DNA of 6,836 bases from an uncultured Streptomyces sp. (GCA_946480485.1 CAMLJW010000292.1:1-6836); one strand, 5' to 3'; positions 1 through 6,120 are shown, counted from the stretch's first letter. The notes: generated by a model not told the origin, from the letters alone. A program made the numbers and translations.

Positions 1-1320
1 CGTGCCCATCAGCTGACCGCCTTCGCCGCCTCGGGGTGGGACGAGTCCGCCGTGCTGGTCGTCGACAGTCTCGGCGAACGGCAGACCACGACGATCACCC
101 ATGGCCACCATGCCGACCGTCCCACCACCCGCACCTTGGAGGCCATTTACGATCCGGCCTCACTGGGCTACCTGTACGGGGCGGTCACCGAGCATCTCGG
201 CTGGCGCCGGGGCGACGAAGAAGGCACCGTGATGGCGCTCGCCGCCCTCGGCGACCCCGCCCGCTTCCGACACCTCTTCGCCCGCGCGGTCCGCACCACC
301 GCCACCGGCTTCGCCCTGGACCCGGCCTACTTCCCGCCTCGCGTCCTCACCTCCGGCTACCCGCGGACCTCCCGTCGCTTCGTCGTGGAGACCTGCCCGC
401 GCCGGCGCCCGGACGAGCCGCTCCAGGAGGTCCACCAAGACCTGGCCGCAGCGCTGCAGGAGCGCACCGAACAGGTGATGCTCCACCTGGCGCGGCGCGC
501 CCGCCTGCTCACCGGCTCGCGGCGGTTGTGCTTGGGCGGCGGCGTGGCCACGAACTGCGTCAGCATCGGGCGGATCATCGAGGCAGGCATCTTCGACGAG
601 GTCTTCGTGCCGCCCGCTCCGGGCGACGCAGGCACGGCGCTCGGTGCCGCGATCGCCGTGCACACCGACAGCGGGAACGCTCGGCTGCTGTGCGGGGTCG
701 CCCGTGCCTGCTACCTCGGGCCGTCCTACCCAGAGCCGAACCTGGACCTCACCCCGTGGCCGGGACTCCAGCAGAAGACCCTGGACATCGAGGTCGCGGA
801 GTTCCTCGCCGACCAGCTCGCCCACGGCGTGATCGTCGGGCTGTTCCAGGGACGGGTGGAGGCCGGCTCCCGCGCACTGGGGAACCGGTCGATCCTGGCC
901 TCTCCTCTGGAGCCCGGCGTCGTCGAGCGCCTGAACGCGAGCGTCAAGTTCCGCGAGCCGTTCCGCCCGTTCGCCCCCATGGTCCTCGCCGACCGAGCAC
1001 GGGAGTTCTTCACCCTCGGCCAGGACGCGCCGTACATGTCCGTGGCCTCCGGAGTGACGGACAAGGCCCGCGAACACATCCCCGCCGTCGTCCACGCCAA
1101 CGGCACCTCCCGCCTCCAGACCATCAGCCCGACCCAGAACCCCTTCATACACGACGTGCTGCGGGCATTCGCTCGCCGTACCGGCGTCCCCGTGCTGATC
1201 AACACCTCGCTCAACGTCAAGGGCAAGCCCATCTGCGGCACCCCGGACATGGCCCTCGACTGCCTCGCGAACTCCGGGCTTGACGCCCTGCTGCTGGAAG
1301 GCCGGTGGATCACCAAGTGA
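1..1320 (+). CDS. O-carbamoyltransferase, NodU/CmcH family (5' end cut by window)
   Basis: Enzymes of this family move a carbamoyl group from carbamoyl phosphate, through an enzyme-bound carbamoyl-adenylate, to a hydroxyl of a sugar or antibiotic in the cytoplasm. The frame is open from base 1 and gives 439 residues. Family members usually have about 550-600, so roughly 100-150 N-terminal residues lie upstream. The residues before the first GTG (52) already match the family: H3 aligns with the last His of the HHxxHA metal/carbamoyl motif, followed by WDESAVLVVDSLGE. The Kae1-like part continues with LGGGVATNC (178-186) and GDAGTALGAA (from 208). The C-terminal YrdC-like domain shows GRVEAGSRALGNRS (284-297), VKFREPFRPFAP (from 315), an NGTSRLQT segment and NTSLNVKG (401-408). 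Some normally conserved positions differ: T76 where GKVMGLAPYG-type motifs have Lys, and A288/S290 in place of the F/P of EFGPRALG. The stop overlaps the next start. The family call is firm; the acceptor is unknown. Confidence 0.93.
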   Translation, partial: RAHQLTAFAASGWDESAVLVVDSLGERQTTTITHGHHADRPTTRTLEAIYDPASLGYLYGAVTEHLGWRRGDEEGTVMALAALGDPARFRHLFARAVRTTATGFALDPAYFPPRVLTSGYPRTSRRFVVETCPRRRPDEPLQEVHQDLAAALQERTEQVMLHLARRARLLTGSRRLCLGGGVATNCVSIGRIIEAGIFDEVFVPPAPGDAGTALGAAIAVHTDSGNARLLCGVARACYLGPSYPEPNLDLTPWPGLQQKTLDIEVAEFLADQLAHGVIVGLFQGRVEAGSRALGNRSILASPLEPGVVERLNASVKFREPFRPFAPMVLADRAREFFTLGQDAPYMSVASGVTDKAREHIPAVVHANGTSRLQTISPTQNPFIHDVLRAFARRTGVPVLINTSLNVKGKPICGTPDMALDCLANSGLDALLLEGRWITK

Positions 1321-2369
1321 AGATCGGATACAGCTTCTGGGGCTTCCTCGGCAACGGCATCACGGACACACCCGACGGAGGCCGCAGCCACCGCCGTCCT
1401 CTGGTCGACGCTCTCCTCACGCGCGGCCACGAGATCGTCTTCCTCCAGGCCGACCGGGACCTCCTCGAAGCAGGAGACGACCTCGGCGGTACGTACACCT
1501 TCGACGGCGGCCTCCCCGACATCGACGTGCTCTTCCTCGAATGGCGCTGGCTCGTCGACGGACGCAACAACACGCCCTGCGGCGCCGAGGGGCACACGTG
1601 CGACCTCCACCGCCAGGCCGAACTCGTCAAGCGCTACACCGTGCTCCGCAGTACCCCCACCGTGATCTGGGACAAGGACCGCCAACTGCGCGAACACAAC
1701 GTCCTTCGCCGTGTCCCCGGCGTCGCGGTGTGCGAGGCAGCCCTCACTCCCACGCCCGGTGCCCACCGTCTGCTCTTCCCGGTCGACGACCGACTGCTGG
1801 ACCAGGCGGACCCGAACGCACTCGCCAGGAGGCCCCGGGAGACAGCGCTCGGCTACGTCGGCAACCGGTACGACCGCGACGCACAGTTCGACCGCTACTT
1901 CTCCCCGGCCGCCGCATGCTTCGATCACCAGGTCGGTGGAAAGTGGGCCGACACCAGCCGCTGGCCGCACATCACCTTCCTCGGCAGGGTCCCCTTCGAA
2001 GAGGTGCACCCCCTCTACAGCGAAGCCCTGGCCACCGTCCTGCTGCTGCCCGAGCGATACGCCGCGGTCGGGCAGATGACGCAACGGATCTTCGAAGCCG
2101 TTCTCGCCGGGTGCCTTCCACTGGCTCCCGCCGGTATTCAGCACGTTGAGCGGTTCGTTCCGGAGGAACTGGTGGTGCATTCCGGTGGTCAGGTGATCCG
2201 GCGGATCACCGGCCTCCAGAAGATCGCCGGCAGCCACCGGCACGCCGAACTGATCGCCGCCTGTCTCGGCCGTCTGGAACTCTTCCGGCTCAGCCGTCAG
2301 GTGGACGCGCTGGAGACCGTTCTCGCCACGGTCATGGCAGCTGCCGAAGAGCGGCGAGGAGCCGCGTGA
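1317..2369 (+). CDS. GT-B glycosyltransferase, CgeB-like
   Basis: Probable glycosyltransferase of 350 residues that adds a sugar from an activated donor; donor and acceptor are unknown. The C-terminal half has the layout of CgeB-like/Glyco_trans_1 GT-B enzymes: GYVGNRYDR (179-187), a GGKW segment, FLGRVPFEEVHPLYSEA, and then PERYAAVGQMTQRIFEAVLAG (245-265), where E260 occupies the donor-binding FEAxxxG position. The N-terminal half begins MKIGYSFWGFLGNG, contains DTPDGGRSHRRPLVDALLTRGH and VIWDKD (116-121), and is less familiar. There is no signal peptide or membrane segment. I chose GTG 1317 because its GTGA overlaps the carbamoyltransferase stop and gives a natural MKIGYSFWG start. GTG 1305 adds four residues and sits 4 bases after GGAAG (1296-1300), so it is a real alternative. 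Coupling to the carbamoyltransferase suggests that both act on the same molecule. Confidence 0.75.
   Translation: MKIGYSFWGFLGNGITDTPDGGRSHRRPLVDALLTRGHEIVFLQADRDLLEAGDDLGGTYTFDGGLPDIDVLFLEWRWLVDGRNNTPCGAEGHTCDLHRQAELVKRYTVLRSTPTVIWDKDRQLREHNVLRRVPGVAVCEAALTPTPGAHRLLFPVDDRLLDQADPNALARRPRETALGYVGNRYDRDAQFDRYFSPAAACFDHQVGGKWADTSRWPHITFLGRVPFEEVHPLYSEALATVLLLPERYAAVGQMTQRIFEAVLAGCLPLAPAGIQHVERFVPEELVVHSGGQVIRRITGLQKIAGSHRHAELIAACLGRLELFRLSRQVDALETVLATVMAAAEERRGAA
2192..2210. repeat. 19-bp near-perfect palindrome inside the glycosyltransferase gene
   Basis: GGTGATCCG (2192-2200) and CGGATCACC (2202-2210) are perfect 9-base inverted arms around one central G. As RNA it could form an 8-bp stem with a 3-base loop. 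It lies within codons of the glycosyltransferase, about 160 bases before its stop. The shape is operator-like, but no promoter is recognisable beside it, so it may be coincidental. Confidence 0.5.
2351..2365 (+). repeat. Short inverted repeat just before the glycosyltransferase stop
   Basis: GCGGC (2351-2355) and GCCGC (2361-2365) are complementary around the 5-base loop GAGGA. A transcript hairpin here would end 1 base before the stop codon. The stem is only 5 bp and no T-run follows, so it does not qualify as an intrinsic terminator. The loop and right edge hold GAGGAG, a Shine-Dalgarno-like sequence. Confidence 0.35.
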
Positions 2370-2465
2370 TGAAGCACCCGCCGCAGGCCGCCGAGCCCGG
2401 ACCATCCGCACGTGTTCCGGCGGTCGATCCGGCCGGGCACCTGAGCACCCCTAGGGTGGAGCACC
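2370..2465 (+). other. 96-bp gap between glycosyltransferase and P-loop gene
   Basis: This is the largest non-coding interval and the only plausible place for an internal promoter or operon break. It contains CACGTG (2409-2414), a possible long-range stem GCCCGG (2395-2400)/CCGGGC (2433-2438), and CCTAGGG near the right end. TAGGGT (2452-2457) fits a loose TANNNT -10, but it overlaps the ribosome binding site and has no convincing -35 partner. I see no firm promoter or terminator. Confidence 0.5.
2454..2461 (+). promoter_or_regulatory. Ribosome binding site of the P-loop gene
   Basis: GGGTGGAG lies 4 bases before ATG 2466. It supports this ATG as the start, which in turn places Walker A at the expected N-terminal position. 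Confidence 0.7.
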
Positions 2466-2978
2466 ATGAAGAAGGTCGCCATCGTCGGCTGCGGAGGCAG
2501 CGGCAAGTCGCATGTGGCCCGTGCGCTGGGGGATGTCCTGGACGCCCCGGTGACGCACCTGGACGCCGCGTTCTACGACGACGAGTGGAACGAACTGCCC
2601 ATGGAGAAGTTCGCCGCGGTGCAACGCGACCTGGTCGCGCGGGAGAAGTGGGTGATCGACGGCAACTACAACTCCACGCTCCAGATCCGGCTCGAAGCCT
2701 GCGACACCGTCGTCCTGATGGACGTCTCCACCCTCGCCGCGCTGTGGGGGGTCTTCTCCCGGCAGCTCCGGCACGGCGCCGGGCACAAGGGCAACGGGGT
2801 GCACAACCGCATCCACTGGGGCGTGATCAAGTACGTGGCGACGTACCGGCGCAAGATGCGTCCCCGCGTCATGGCCAAGATCGATCAGTTCGCGATCGGG
2901 CACGCCGACGTGGTGCTGCTGACCAGCCGACGGCAGACGCGGCGCTGGTTGCGGAAGGCCGCCGCCCGGCAGAGCTGA
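2466..2978 (+). CDS. Small P-loop NTPase / adenylate-kinase-like protein (topology-modulation-protein type)
   Basis: A 170-residue cytoplasmic protein that probably binds ATP and may phosphorylate a small molecule; the substrate is unknown. Walker A is GCGGSGKS (8-15), near the N-terminus as in adenylate-kinase-like folds. HLDAAFYDDEW (31-41) matches the HLD segment after strand 2, WVIDGNYNSTL (62-72) is the GNY motif typical of FlaR/topology-modulation-like kinases, and CDTVVLMDV (79-87) is the Walker-B-like strand. A basic stretch follows (about 123-136, YVATYRRKMRPRVM), as would suit a lid. The C-terminus has SRRQTRRWL (154-162), again typical of this family. The length is normal. It follows a 96-bp gap and precedes the methyltransferase by 31 bp. 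The family name comes from old annotations and implies no topoisomerase role here. It could equally be a resident housekeeping-type gene. Confidence 0.85.
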   Translation: MKKVAIVGCGGSGKSHVARALGDVLDAPVTHLDAAFYDDEWNELPMEKFAAVQRDLVAREKWVIDGNYNSTLQIRLEACDTVVLMDVSTLAALWGVFSRQLRHGAGHKGNGVHNRIHWGVIKYVATYRRKMRPRVMAKIDQFAIGHADVVLLTSRRQTRRWLRKAAARQS

Positions 2979-2996
2979 GCCGCTCGCGCCTCCAGT

Positions 2997-3003
2997 GGGG
3001 GTG
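2997..3003 (+). promoter_or_regulatory. G-rich ribosome binding site of the methyltransferase gene
   Basis: GGGGGTG ends 6 bases before ATG 3010. In-frame GTG codons at 2995 and 3001 are alternative starts, but neither has a purine-rich site upstream. This site therefore favours ATG 3010. Confidence 0.5.
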
Positions 3004-3009
3004 CGGCGC

Positions 3010-3855
3010 ATGAACCTTAACCCGTTCCTCGACCCCGGGCGGCAGGAAGACCTGTACGGGCACGCCTCCCGGCTGGCCAGACGGTCCAACGCGTTGATGC
3101 GGGCCAGGACCGCCGGCCGGCCGGTACCCGACACCATCGTCCAGCTGGCCCGGTCCCACCGTGCGCAGGGCTCGGAGCGTCTCCGCCTTGTGGCGGACAT
3201 CGGTTGCGGTCGCGGCACCAGCAGCCGGGTCCTGGCCGAGCAACTTCATCCGGAACGCCTCGTCGGCATCGACGCGGCTCCCGCGCTGGTGGCCGATGCC
3301 CGCAAGCGGGTGGGCCGCGTTCCCGGTGTCCAGATTGGCTTCCTGAAAGGGGACTTCCACCGCATACCGATGCCGGACGGTTCCTGCGACCTGGCCGTCG
3401 CCGCCTTCTGCCTCTACCACTCGACGCACCCCGGGCAGGCCATTGCGGAGATCTCCCGTGTCCTGGCCCCCGACGGCGTGGCCATCCTCGTCACCAAGGA
3501 GCTCGACAGCTACCGCGAGATGGACGCCCTGGTGGCCGCCGCCGGACTCGACCCGCGCGCCGAGCAGCACGAGAGCCTCTACGTCTCCGCGCACGGCGGC
3601 AACCTCGCCGACCTGGCGAAGCCCTCCCTGAACGTGATCACGACCGAGCACGAGGAGCACCGCTTCACCTTCGACGGACACGAGCACGTGGCCGAATACG
3701 TCGCCACGAACCCGAAGTACGACCTCGCCCCCGGCCTGTACGGCAAGCCGGGCGCGCTGGCCGCCGCGCTCCACGAATTCCTCCCGGACCAGCCGATCAC
3801 CACCAGCTCGGTCATCACGTACGTCGTGGCCCGGCCGCGGGGAGGCCGGACGTGA
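3010..3855 (+). CDS. Class I SAM-dependent methyltransferase
   Basis: Probable small-molecule methyltransferase of 281 residues using S-adenosylmethionine; the target atom and substrate are unknown. Motif I is VADIGCGRGTSS (61-72). An acidic residue ends the next strand (GID, 86-88), GDFHRIPMPDGSCDLAVAAF (114-133) covers motifs II/III, and SRVLAPDGVAILVTKE (149-164) is the post-motif helix and strand of the Methyltransf_11/25 type. About 60 N-terminal residues precede the Rossmann core, including LYGHASRLARRSNALM (15-30). About 100 residues follow it, which is longer than minimal ubiE-like enzymes and probably forms a substrate cap. The stop overlaps the GTG of the next gene. No membrane segment is seen. 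Confidence 0.88.
   Translation: MNLNPFLDPGRQEDLYGHASRLARRSNALMRARTAGRPVPDTIVQLARSHRAQGSERLRLVADIGCGRGTSSRVLAEQLHPERLVGIDAAPALVADARKRVGRVPGVQIGFLKGDFHRIPMPDGSCDLAVAAFCLYHSTHPGQAIAEISRVLAPDGVAILVTKELDSYREMDALVAAAGLDPRAEQHESLYVSAHGGNLADLAKPSLNVITTEHEEHRFTFDGHEHVAEYVATNPKYDLAPGLYGKPGALAAALHEFLPDQPITTSSVITYVVARPRGGRT
3831..3849 (+). promoter_or_regulatory. Ribosome binding site of the first kinase, inside a GC hairpin
   Basis: GGGGAGG (3839-3845) lies 6 bases before GTG 3852 and decides that start. CCGGCC (3831-3836) and GGCCGG (3844-3849) form a perfect 6-bp stem around a 7-base loop, so most of the site sits in the loop and its last two bases are paired. Ribosomes finishing the methyltransferase would open the structure, which suits translational coupling. 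Confidence 0.6.
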
Positions 3856-4616
3856 GAATCACCCACTTCACCAAGACCTACGCGACCCCGGAACACACTG
3901 CCGCCGCCGCCCGTCACCGCACCTGGCTGGCCGCCCACGCGCAGCCGCTCCGTCAGCCGGCCCTGTCGGTCATCGGCCCGAAGAGTCTGACCTTCGAATG
4001 GATCGAGGGCCGCCACGCAGAACCCGGCGACCTGCCGCGGCTGGCGGGGCTGCTGGGCGACGCTCACGGCACCGCCTGGGCCAGCGACCTGCGATCCGCC
4101 TCCCTGAACGAGCCGCACACCTTCCGCGACGGCACTCCGTTCGGCGACTACCTCGCCGTACGCGAAGTGGCACTGCGCAGGCGGCTGGAGCAAGGCCATC
4201 TGCCGGACAGGATCGCTCTGCACGCGATGCTGACGCTTCTGGAGAAGACCGCCGAGGGGCCCGTCGCCTTCTACAAGGACAGCAACCCGAGGAACTTCCT
4301 GTTCACCGAGGACGGCACGCTCTTCACCCTCGACACCGACGACCTCACACTCGCCCCGTTCGGGTACGACCTGGCCAAGCTGATCGCGACGCTGGTCATG
4401 ACGTACGGACCGCTCGGCCCACCCGCCATCGACGAGGCTCTGAGCACGTACAACGAGGCCGCCGACCGCCACGACTCCCGGCTCGGTACGACGGATCGCG
4501 AGCGCCTCGACGACTTCCTCGCCCTGCACTGCGTTCTGACCGCCCCGTACGCCGGGCGCAACGGCTACCGCTACGGCTGGCCGATCCCGCGCCCTCGACT
4601 CCAAGGTCTCGCATGA
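3852..4616 (+). CDS. Compact APH-fold phosphotransferase
   Basis: A putative small-molecule kinase of the aminoglycoside-phosphotransferase/choline-kinase fold, 254 residues; substrate unknown. The catalytic loop reads YKDSNPRN (141-148), giving D143 and N148 of the HxDxxxxN motif with Tyr in place of His. The metal-binding DFD-like element is LDTDDLTLAPFGYDLAKL (160-177), with D161, D163 and D164 as candidates. The N-lobe is unusually short: K8 in HFTKTY could be the strand-3 lysine, a helix follows, and LTFEWIEG (46-53) looks like the hinge. No glycine-rich loop is visible. Starting further upstream is unattractive, because the same frame before 3852 is an Arg/Pro-rich shadow of the methyltransferase, while GTG 3852 has a strong ribosome binding site. 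The C-terminus has TAPYAGRNGYRYGWP (230-244), a distinctive conserved-looking block. The stop overlaps the phosphatase ATG. Confidence 0.75.
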   Translation: MRITHFTKTYATPEHTAAAARHRTWLAAHAQPLRQPALSVIGPKSLTFEWIEGRHAEPGDLPRLAGLLGDAHGTAWASDLRSASLNEPHTFRDGTPFGDYLAVREVALRRRLEQGHLPDRIALHAMLTLLEKTAEGPVAFYKDSNPRNFLFTEDGTLFTLDTDDLTLAPFGYDLAKLIATLVMTYGPLGPPAIDEALSTYNEAADRHDSRLGTTDRERLDDFLALHCVLTAPYAGRNGYRYGWPIPRPRLQGLA

Positions 4617-5269
4617 TCACCACGGAACTTGTCTTCGTCCGCCACGGTGAGGCCCACTGCAACGCCAACGGCGTCGTGGGCGGCCCGGCCACCTGCACCG
4701 GGCTCACCGACCTCGGGTACCACCAGGTCGAACAGGCAGCCGCCCGGCTGGCTGACGAGCATCGCGACAGACCCTTCACCGCCCTCTACGCCGGTCCTCG
4801 TCTCCGACTTCGGCAGACCGGCGAGATCCTCAGCCAGGCCCTCGGCCTGCCGATGCGCACCGCGCCCGGTCTCGGCGGCCCCATCCACGGAGTGGCCGAC
4901 GGCAAATCCTGGACCGAGGTGAAGACCGCCGCCGACGGTGGGCCGCACGCCCACCCCGACCGGCCCTGGGCGGAAGGGTCCGACACCTGGAACGGATACC
5001 TCCAGCGGGCCGGAGACTTCCTCCACGGCCTCATCGACCGGCACGAGGGCGATCGCGTCCTGTTCGCCGCGCACGGCGAGACCGTGATCGTCGCGCACAC
5101 CCTGCTTCTCGCGATCCCGCTGGGTTCGCCGGCGGGCTTCACCGTGTCCCACGGCTCCATCACCCGCTGGCAGCACCACCTCAACCGGCTCGACCAGCGT
5201 CGCTGGCTGCTGGACCGGCACAACGACACCGCCCACCTGGGCGCCTCAGCGATACGGGCGGCGTCGTGA
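4613..5269 (+). CDS. Histidine phosphatase family protein
   Basis: A cytoplasmic phosphoric-ester hydrolase or mutase-like protein of 218 residues, a normal length. LVFVRHGEAHCN (6-17) carries the RHG signature, with H11 as the phospho-accepting His. R65 in RLRLRQTG (63-70) fits the SxxxRxxQT phosphate-binding position, and FAAHGETV (151-158) supplies the second His (H154). An ungapped comparison of LGGPIHGVADG (87-97) with the usual LREIDFGDWEG segment puts Gly89 where the proton-donating Glu is expected; D96 or H92 might replace it. No signal peptide is seen, so an extracellular prodrug-phosphatase role is not supported directly. ATG 4613 overlaps the kinase stop (ATGA), with AAGG 6 bases upstream. 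It is flanked on both sides by kinases with overlapping codons, so it probably acts on a phosphorylated intermediate of the same pathway. Confidence 0.88.
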   Translation: MITTELVFVRHGEAHCNANGVVGGPATCTGLTDLGYHQVEQAAARLADEHRDRPFTALYAGPRLRLRQTGEILSQALGLPMRTAPGLGGPIHGVADGKSWTEVKTAADGGPHAHPDRPWAEGSDTWNGYLQRAGDFLHGLIDRHEGDRVLFAAHGETVIVAHTLLLAIPLGSPAGFTVSHGSITRWQHHLNRLDQRRWLLDRHNDTAHLGASAIRAAS

Positions 5270-6102
5270 TCACGGCGTACGACGACCCGCGCATGGAACT
5301 CGCGCGGCAGACGGTCGGAGCCGTCCACATCGTCGCGGACCCGGCCCTACCGCCTCACCTGCTGCACCTTGTCGATGTCCGCGGGAACGCCTACTTCGCC
5401 AAGCAGCACGCCAGTCGGAACCGGTATGTCCACGAGGCGCACTCCTACGTGACGTGGGGACGCCACCTTCAAGGCCACGCCCCTGAGTTGGTCGGCCGAC
5501 AGGACTCCACACGCACTCTGCTGCTCACGGCGGTACGTGGGCAGAGCGGCGACGTCCTGCCGCCGGGCTCGGCCGAGGAAGAACAGGCTCACCACAACGC
5601 CGGCCTCGTGCTGGGTGCCCTCCACCGGGCCACGAGAGGTCCCAAGACCGGCGGCATCGGCGTCGAGTTGGCCGGTCGGCTCCGAGGCTGGGTCGACAGG
5701 GCCGACCGCGCGGACCTCCTTTCGACAGACGAAAGGAGGAGCCTGCTGCAGGTCGCGGACCTTCTGTCCCATGTCCAGGTGGAGAGCGCGGTGTGCCACC
5801 TCGACTACCAGCCCAGGAACTGGCTCATCGGGGACGGCTTCTGGATCTGCGACTTCGAGCACATGCGTCGCGACGCCCGCGTCCGGGACTTCGCCCGGCT
5901 CGAGTTCCGCCGCTGGCAGGCCGCCCCTCATCTCCGCAGCGCCTTCTTCGCCGCGTACAGGAGGGAGCTGAGCGACGCCGAGCGACACCTCCTGGAGTCC
6001 TTCGGCGCCATCGAAGCCGCCACCGCGCTGGTCCGGGGACACGAGCAGGACGATCTCGCCCTCAGCGCCCACGGCCGCACCGTGCTGGCGCGACTGAGCT
6101 GA
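5266..6102 (+). CDS. Second APH-fold phosphotransferase
   Basis: A putative ATP-dependent small-molecule kinase of 278 residues, with the full aminoglycoside-phosphotransferase layout. AYFAKQH (42-48) offers K46 as the ATP-binding lysine and E57 as its helix partner. LLLTAVRGQSGDVLPP (85-100) is the hinge region, and LGALHRAT (116-123) is the usual helix before the C-lobe. The catalytic loop is the canonical HLDYQPRN (178-185), with D180 as base and N185. ICDFEHM (194-200) is the metal-binding DFD-like motif, and RDFARLEF (207-214) follows as in APH enzymes. Unlike the first kinase, all the catalytic residues are present. GTG 5266 overlaps the phosphatase stop, with GGGCGG 4 bases upstream. 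The substrate could be a sugar, a nucleoside or the cluster's own product. Confidence 0.85.
   Translation: MITAYDDPRMELARQTVGAVHIVADPALPPHLLHLVDVRGNAYFAKQHASRNRYVHEAHSYVTWGRHLQGHAPELVGRQDSTRTLLLTAVRGQSGDVLPPGSAEEEQAHHNAGLVLGALHRATRGPKTGGIGVELAGRLRGWVDRADRADLLSTDERRSLLQVADLLSHVQVESAVCHLDYQPRNWLIGDGFWICDFEHMRRDARVRDFARLEFRRWQAAPHLRSAFFAAYRRELSDAERHLLESFGAIEAATALVRGHEQDDLALSAHGRTVLARLS
5715..5739 (+). repeat. Perfect 10-bp hairpin with Shine-Dalgarno-like right arm
   Basis: CCTCCTTTCG (5715-5724) and CGAAAGGAGG (5730-5739) are perfect complements around the loop ACAGA. The right arm is a full Shine-Dalgarno sequence, and the left arm matches the complementary 16S rRNA 3' end. It lies inside the second kinase gene (around LLSTDERRSL). 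No T-run follows, and no ATG or GTG sits at proper spacing after it, so it is neither a standard terminator nor an obvious start site. Confidence 0.6.
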
Positions 6103-6120
6103 CCGACCCCACCAACCTCT

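Noticed and set aside
36..1283. Long + frame over the carbamoyltransferase
   Set aside because: The translation is an Arg/Pro/His-rich shadow without motifs; the carbamoyltransferase motifs lie in frame 1.
726..2411. 561-codon open frame on the - strand across the carbamoyltransferase/glycosyltransferase junction
   Set aside because: It is antisense to two genes with clear family motifs. Long antisense frames are normal at this GC content, and it shows no domain.
2452..2457. TAGGGT as a -10 promoter element
   Set aside because: It overlaps the ribosome binding site of the P-loop gene and has no convincing -35 at suitable spacing.
2366..3013. 215-codon + frame overlapping the whole P-loop gene
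   Set aside because: Despite a good start signal, its content is shadow-like and the Walker A protein in the other frame is clearly real. The start signal is kept only as a finding.
2869..3774. 301-codon - strand frame over the methyltransferase
   Set aside because: Antisense shadow without recognisable motifs; the SAM-binding motif is on the + strand.
3204..3851. Upstream extension of the first kinase reading frame
   Set aside because: The extension is Arg/Pro-rich and overlaps the methyltransferase in another frame; GTG 3852 has a strong ribosome binding site and the GTGA overlap.
3852..6102. Naming the two APH-fold genes as aminoglycoside resistance genes
   Set aside because: The fold is shared with many sugar and metabolite kinases; nothing in the sequence shows an antibiotic substrate.
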